NCBI GenBank assembly: GCA_018063485.1
Contig: JAGPBG010000048.1
Location: forward strand, 1-10,147
Direction of reading: 5' to 3'
DNA: 10,147 bases
From: Cypionkella sp.
Lineage (GTDB): Bacteria > Pseudomonadota > Alphaproteobacteria > Rhodobacterales > Rhodobacteraceae
Part shown: positions 8,374 through 10,147 of the stretch, in pieces
How positions within the stretch are numbered: position 1 is the first letter of the stretch
Layout of the letters: every line of letters begins with the position of its first letter
Program-made: the position numbers and the translations under genes
Notes under the pieces: model-generated
The model's database searches: none
Seen by the model: only the letters and a program-made list of their open reading frames with translations
What the model was told of the DNA's origin: nothing

Positions 8374-9533
8374 CAGCGCCCCCGCTTGAAAATATCGCTG
8401 ATCTCGCCTTGCGGGCGGCTGCGGGTCAGCGCAAGCAGCATCCCCACCGTGATCCCCGCGGCGATAACCGACGATCCGCCATAGGACACAAACGGCAAGG
8501 TCATCCCCTTGGAGGGCAGCAACCGCACCGCAACGCCCATGTTGATCATCGCCTGCACCCCGAAAATGCAGGCCAGACCGGTGCCCGCCAGCCGCGTGAA
8601 CGGGTCGCGCTCACGCGTCAGCCGGAACAGGCTGCGCACCACCACCGTGCCATAAAGCACGATGATTGCCAGCACCAGGATCAACCCGTATTCCTCGGCC
8701 GCCACCGCAATGATGAAATCGGTATGCGCGTCGGGCAAGGTCCATTTCACTTGCCCCGCACCAATGCCCACGCCAAAGAAGCCGCCCTCTTGAATGGCAT
8801 TGGTCGCATAGCCAATCTGGCTGCGCGGATCAATATCCGAGGCCAGAAACCCGTTGATCCGTCGCGCCAGATGCTCTGACATGCCATAGGCGACAAAGCC
8901 CGCCGCCCCGGTGCCGCCAATGATCGACACGATCAACAGCATCGGCGCGCCAGCTACAAAATAGATCACGCCCCAGCCGAACAGCACCAGCATGGCTTGG
9001 CCAAAATCGGGCTGCATCGCGAGAAACCCCACCACAACCACAGCCAGCAAAAACGAAAACAACTTGCCGGGTGGTCCGTTCAAATCAAGGCTCGCCGCCA
9101 TCAACCAGGCCGCTACCACCATGAAACCGGGTTTCAAGAATTCCGATGGCTGCACCGAGGCAAAGCCGAAGGAAAACCACCGCACCGCGCCCTTGCCGAA
9201 ATCGGTGCCAAACATCGGCAACAGGATCAGCGCCACCAAGGACACCGCAAAGCCCAAAACCCCGATCCGCCGCACCATCTCGGGCGTCATCATCGAAAAG
9301 CCGACCATCGCCACCATGGCCAACCCGCCAAAGAAAAACTGGCGCTGCACATAGTAGAACGGCGCCAGCCCGTTGCGTTCGGCCAAAGGCACCGAAGCGG
9401 CCAGACCCAATAAAAGCCCGATACCGAACAGCACCAGAATTGAGGTCATCGACCATTTGTCGATCGTGCGCCACCAACGGGGAAGCACCGGCTCTGTCAC
9501 CCGTGACATTGAGCCATAGACCATCTCAGTCAT
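8373..9533 (-). CDS. ftsW: Septal peptidoglycan polymerase FtsW (SEDS family)
   Basis: Polytopic inner-membrane glycosyltransferase that polymerises lipid II at the division septum, normally together with the transpeptidase FtsI. The 386-residue product is a typical FtsW with about ten hydrophobic segments from residue 30 to 370. SEDS features: VQPSEFLK (127-134), MQPDFGQA (173-180), the large extracellular loop ending in LPDAHTDFI (266-274) with the conserved acidic residues, and [17 protein letters not shown] (339-355). The start at 9533 has AGGCGG 7 nt upstream and matches the usual Rhodobacteraceae N-terminus; in-frame Met4 and Met9 are less supported. It is the first gene after a 409-bp gap downstream of murD and probably heads the tightly packed ftsW-to-ftsA operon. 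Its position after murD rather than a rodA-type context favours FtsW over RodA. Confidence 0.96.
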   Translation of the reverse strand: MTEMVYGSMSRVTEPVLPRWWRTIDKWSMTSILVLFGIGLLLGLAASVPLAERNGLAPFYYVQRQFFFGGLAMVAMVGFSMMTPEMVRRIGVLGFAVSLVALILLPMFGTDFGKGAVRWFSFGFASVQPSEFLKPGFMVVAAWLMAASLDLNGPPGKLFSFLLAVVVVGFLAMQPDFGQAMLVLFGWGVIYFVAGAPMLLIVSIIGGTGAAGFVAYGMSEHLARRINGFLASDIDPRSQIGYATNAIQEGGFFGVGIGAGQVKWTLPDAHTDFIIAVAAEEYGLILVLAIIVLYGTVVVRSLFRLTRERDPFTRLAGTGLACIFGVQAMINMGVAVRLLPSKGMTLPFVSYGGSSVIAAGITVGMLLALTRSRPQGEISDIFKRGR

Positions 9534-9540
9534 GGAAAAT

Positions 9541-9546
9541 CCGCCT
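9541..9546 (-). promoter_or_regulatory. Ribosome binding site of ftsW
   Basis: AGGCGG on the minus strand, 7 nt before the ATG at 9533; it decides this start over Met4 and Met9. The core ACAGGCGGA is repeated at the ftsZ start (1041-1046). Confidence 0.6.
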
Positions 9547-9572
9547 GTTTGCCGTCTGCTCTGCCATTTCGC

Positions 9573-9586
9573 CGGGGTTTACCCCG
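9573..9586. repeat. Perfect inverted repeat in the ftsW leader
   Basis: CGGGGT-TT-ACCCCG, six-base arms with a two-base centre, 40-53 bp upstream of ftsW. It could be a small operator or a leader hairpin. A second inverted repeat (9588-9600) is directly adjacent. Confidence 0.4.
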
Positions 9587-9587
9587 A

Positions 9588-9600
9588 TCTGAAAAACAGA
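9588..9600. repeat. Inverted repeat TCTG-A5-CAGA in the ftsW leader
   Basis: Four-base arms around a run of five A (five T on the minus strand). Short, and possibly chance, but it directly abuts the stronger repeat at 9573-9586. Confidence 0.2.
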
Positions 9601-9628
9601 CTAACCAATTCACGCCACGATGGCTAGG

Positions 9629-9653
9629 AAAAAGGCGCGGGCGTTGCCCGTGC
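9629..9653 (-). terminator. Possible intrinsic terminator between murD and ftsW
   Basis: On the minus strand GCACGGGC-AAC-GCCCGCGC can form an eight-base stem with one A-C mismatch and a three-base loop, followed after one C by TTTTT. G+C-rich stem plus immediate T run is the terminator pattern. It lies about 290 bp after the murD stop and about 95 bp before ftsW, so it would separate the upstream (murD) transcript from the ftsW operon. The mismatch and the short T run keep confidence moderate. Confidence 0.45.
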
Positions 9654-9730
9654 AAGCTCGTGAAGTCTGCTCAACGCCTCATCGCCAAGGCGGGTCCGTC
9701 GCCCCCCGGCGAGTGTTTGCGCTCATTCAA

Positions 9731-9760
9731 TATGCGCCAACACCCAATACGCCAACACCG
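9731..9760. repeat. Imperfect 15-bp tandem duplication
   Basis: Two adjacent 15-bp units, 12 of 15 bases identical, sharing CGCCAACACC. It sits in the non-coding murD-ftsW gap. It may be a two-copy binding site or a simple slippage product. Confidence 0.4.
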
Positions 9761-9913
9761 AGCCCTCAGGTTGCAAAGCCACCCCCGCCCCAACATCCCC
9801 GCCCGAGGCGATCCCCCCTGCGCCTTCACCCGCGAAGGCATGCGCTTGCTGACAAAAAGCGTTCAAAAAGTCATGCCAGACATTGACCTTCGCCAAGCAT
9901 TGTTTGCAGGCCT

Positions 9914-9928
9914 TTGAAATAATTGAAA
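9914..9928. repeat. Direct repeat TTGAAA-TAA-TTGAAA
   Basis: Two identical hexamers with a 3-bp spacer, 15 bp after the murD stop in the direction of transcription. The A+T-rich patch stands out in this G+C-rich region. Function unknown. Confidence 0.3.
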
Positions 9929-9942
9929 CAGCCCTTGCGCTC

Positions 9943-10147
9943 CTAAGATTTGATCAACGCCTGCACCCGTTCCACAAAATCCTCGCCTCGTTTTTCAAAA
10001 TTCGGATACTGATCAAACGAAGCCGCTGCCGGAGCCAGCAAAACCACCTCGCCCGCCTCGGCCTCCTCCGCCGCCCGTTTCACCGCCCGTTCCATCGTCT
10101 CGCAAATCTCATGTGGAACGGCCCCCAATTCCAGAGCAAAATCGCGC
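9943..10147 (-). CDS. murD: UDP-N-acetylmuramoylalanine--D-glutamate ligase MurD (C-terminal 67 residues)
   Basis: MurD adds D-glutamate to UDP-MurNAc-L-alanine in the cytoplasm. Only the end of the gene is in the window; the frame is open to the right edge, so the ATP and UDP domains are not visible. The visible part matches the MurD C-terminal domain: an alternating helix of E, K and R residues, then [24 protein letters not shown], the conserved family ending in which LLxPAxxSxDQ and the FxxRG segment are diagnostic. It terminates with TAG at 9943. Order murD then ftsW, murG, murC is the classic dcw order. A 409-bp gap with a terminator-like hairpin separates it from ftsW. Confidence 0.93.
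   Translation of the reverse strand, partial: RDFALELGAVPHEICETMERAVKRAAEEAEAGEVVLLAPAAASFDQYPNFEKRGEDFVERVQALIKS

Larger units (their letters stand above)
9534..9942. other. murD-ftsW gap, 409 bp with no convincing gene
   Basis: This is the longest non-coding stretch in the window, in a cluster that is otherwise packed. Reading toward ftsW on the minus strand it contains: a direct repeat TTTCAA (9914-9928) just after the murD stop, a stretch very rich in G+C (about 9780-9835), an imperfect 15-bp tandem duplication (9731-9760), a terminator-like hairpin (9629-9653), and two small inverted repeats (9588-9600 and 9573-9586) before the ftsW ribosome binding site. Two plus-strand open frames (9549-9917 and 9620-9886) and one stop-free minus-strand frame (9723-9953, no ATG) exist, but none has a good start signal or recognisable protein. 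It probably carries a promoter for ftsW, which I could not place. Confidence 0.6.

Noticed and set aside
7575..8879. Plus-strand open frame of 434 codons, very proline-rich
   Set aside because: Antisense of murG and ftsW; the low-complexity Pro/Arg composition is a codon-bias artefact.
9620..9886. Plus-strand open frame of 88 codons in the murD-ftsW gap
   Set aside because: Pro/Arg-rich with no start signal; it overlaps the other weak frame and codon use is not coding-like.
9549..9917. Plus-strand open frame of 122 codons in the murD-ftsW gap
   Set aside because: No ribosome binding site, no recognisable motif, Arg/Pro-rich composition and opposite strand to all genes. Not excluded absolutely, but unsupported.
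1..10147. Search for CRISPR arrays, insertion sequences, tRNA or rRNA genes, phage genes or defence systems
   Set aside because: None seen. Apart from the two long gaps, the window is fully occupied by core division and cell-wall genes with normal base composition.

Overview
The window is a section of a division and cell wall (dcw) gene cluster. Every gene in it lies on the minus strand, so transcription runs from high to low coordinates. The order and the protein sequences fit an alphaproteobacterium of the Rhodobacteraceae (Rhodobacter/Roseobacter group). The evidence is: murB lies inside the cluster; FtsZ begins with the MTLNL-type N-terminus usual in that family; FtsA ends in a conserved FKWFKDNW tail; two small Rhodobacterales-type membrane proteins sit between murC and murB; and G+C is high. 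The genus cannot be resolved by eye.

Layout in transcription order: the 3' end of murD (partial, cut by the right edge); a 409-bp gap with a terminator-like hairpin, several small repeats and no convincing gene; then ftsW, murG, murC, two tandem paralogous small membrane proteins (probably DUF2484), murB, ddl, ftsQ and ftsA; then a 218-bp gap with candidate promoter, DnaA-box-like and GANTC elements; then ftsZ (partial, its C-terminal part lost beyond the left edge). From ftsW to ftsA the genes are almost fused. Junctions are a TGATG overlap (ftsW/murG), a 4-bp gap (murG/murC), 43 bp (murC to the first small gene), ATGA (small gene 1/2), ATGA (small gene 2/murB), 39 bp (murB/ddl), a 13-bp overlap (ddl/ftsQ) and ATGA (ftsQ/ftsA). 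This suggests one operon with strong translational coupling.

Together the genes make and use lipid II. MurB and MurC, with MurD and Ddl, build the UDP-MurNAc-peptide in the cytoplasm. MurG makes lipid II at the inner membrane. FtsW polymerises it at the septum. FtsQ, FtsA and FtsZ build and anchor the division machine. All the enzymes appear intact with their family motifs. I see no mobile element, CRISPR array, tRNA or rRNA.

This is mostly an ordinary core region. The parts least explained by known biology are the duplicated small membrane-protein pair translationally coupled to murB, and the two non-coding gaps (murD-ftsW and ftsA-ftsZ).
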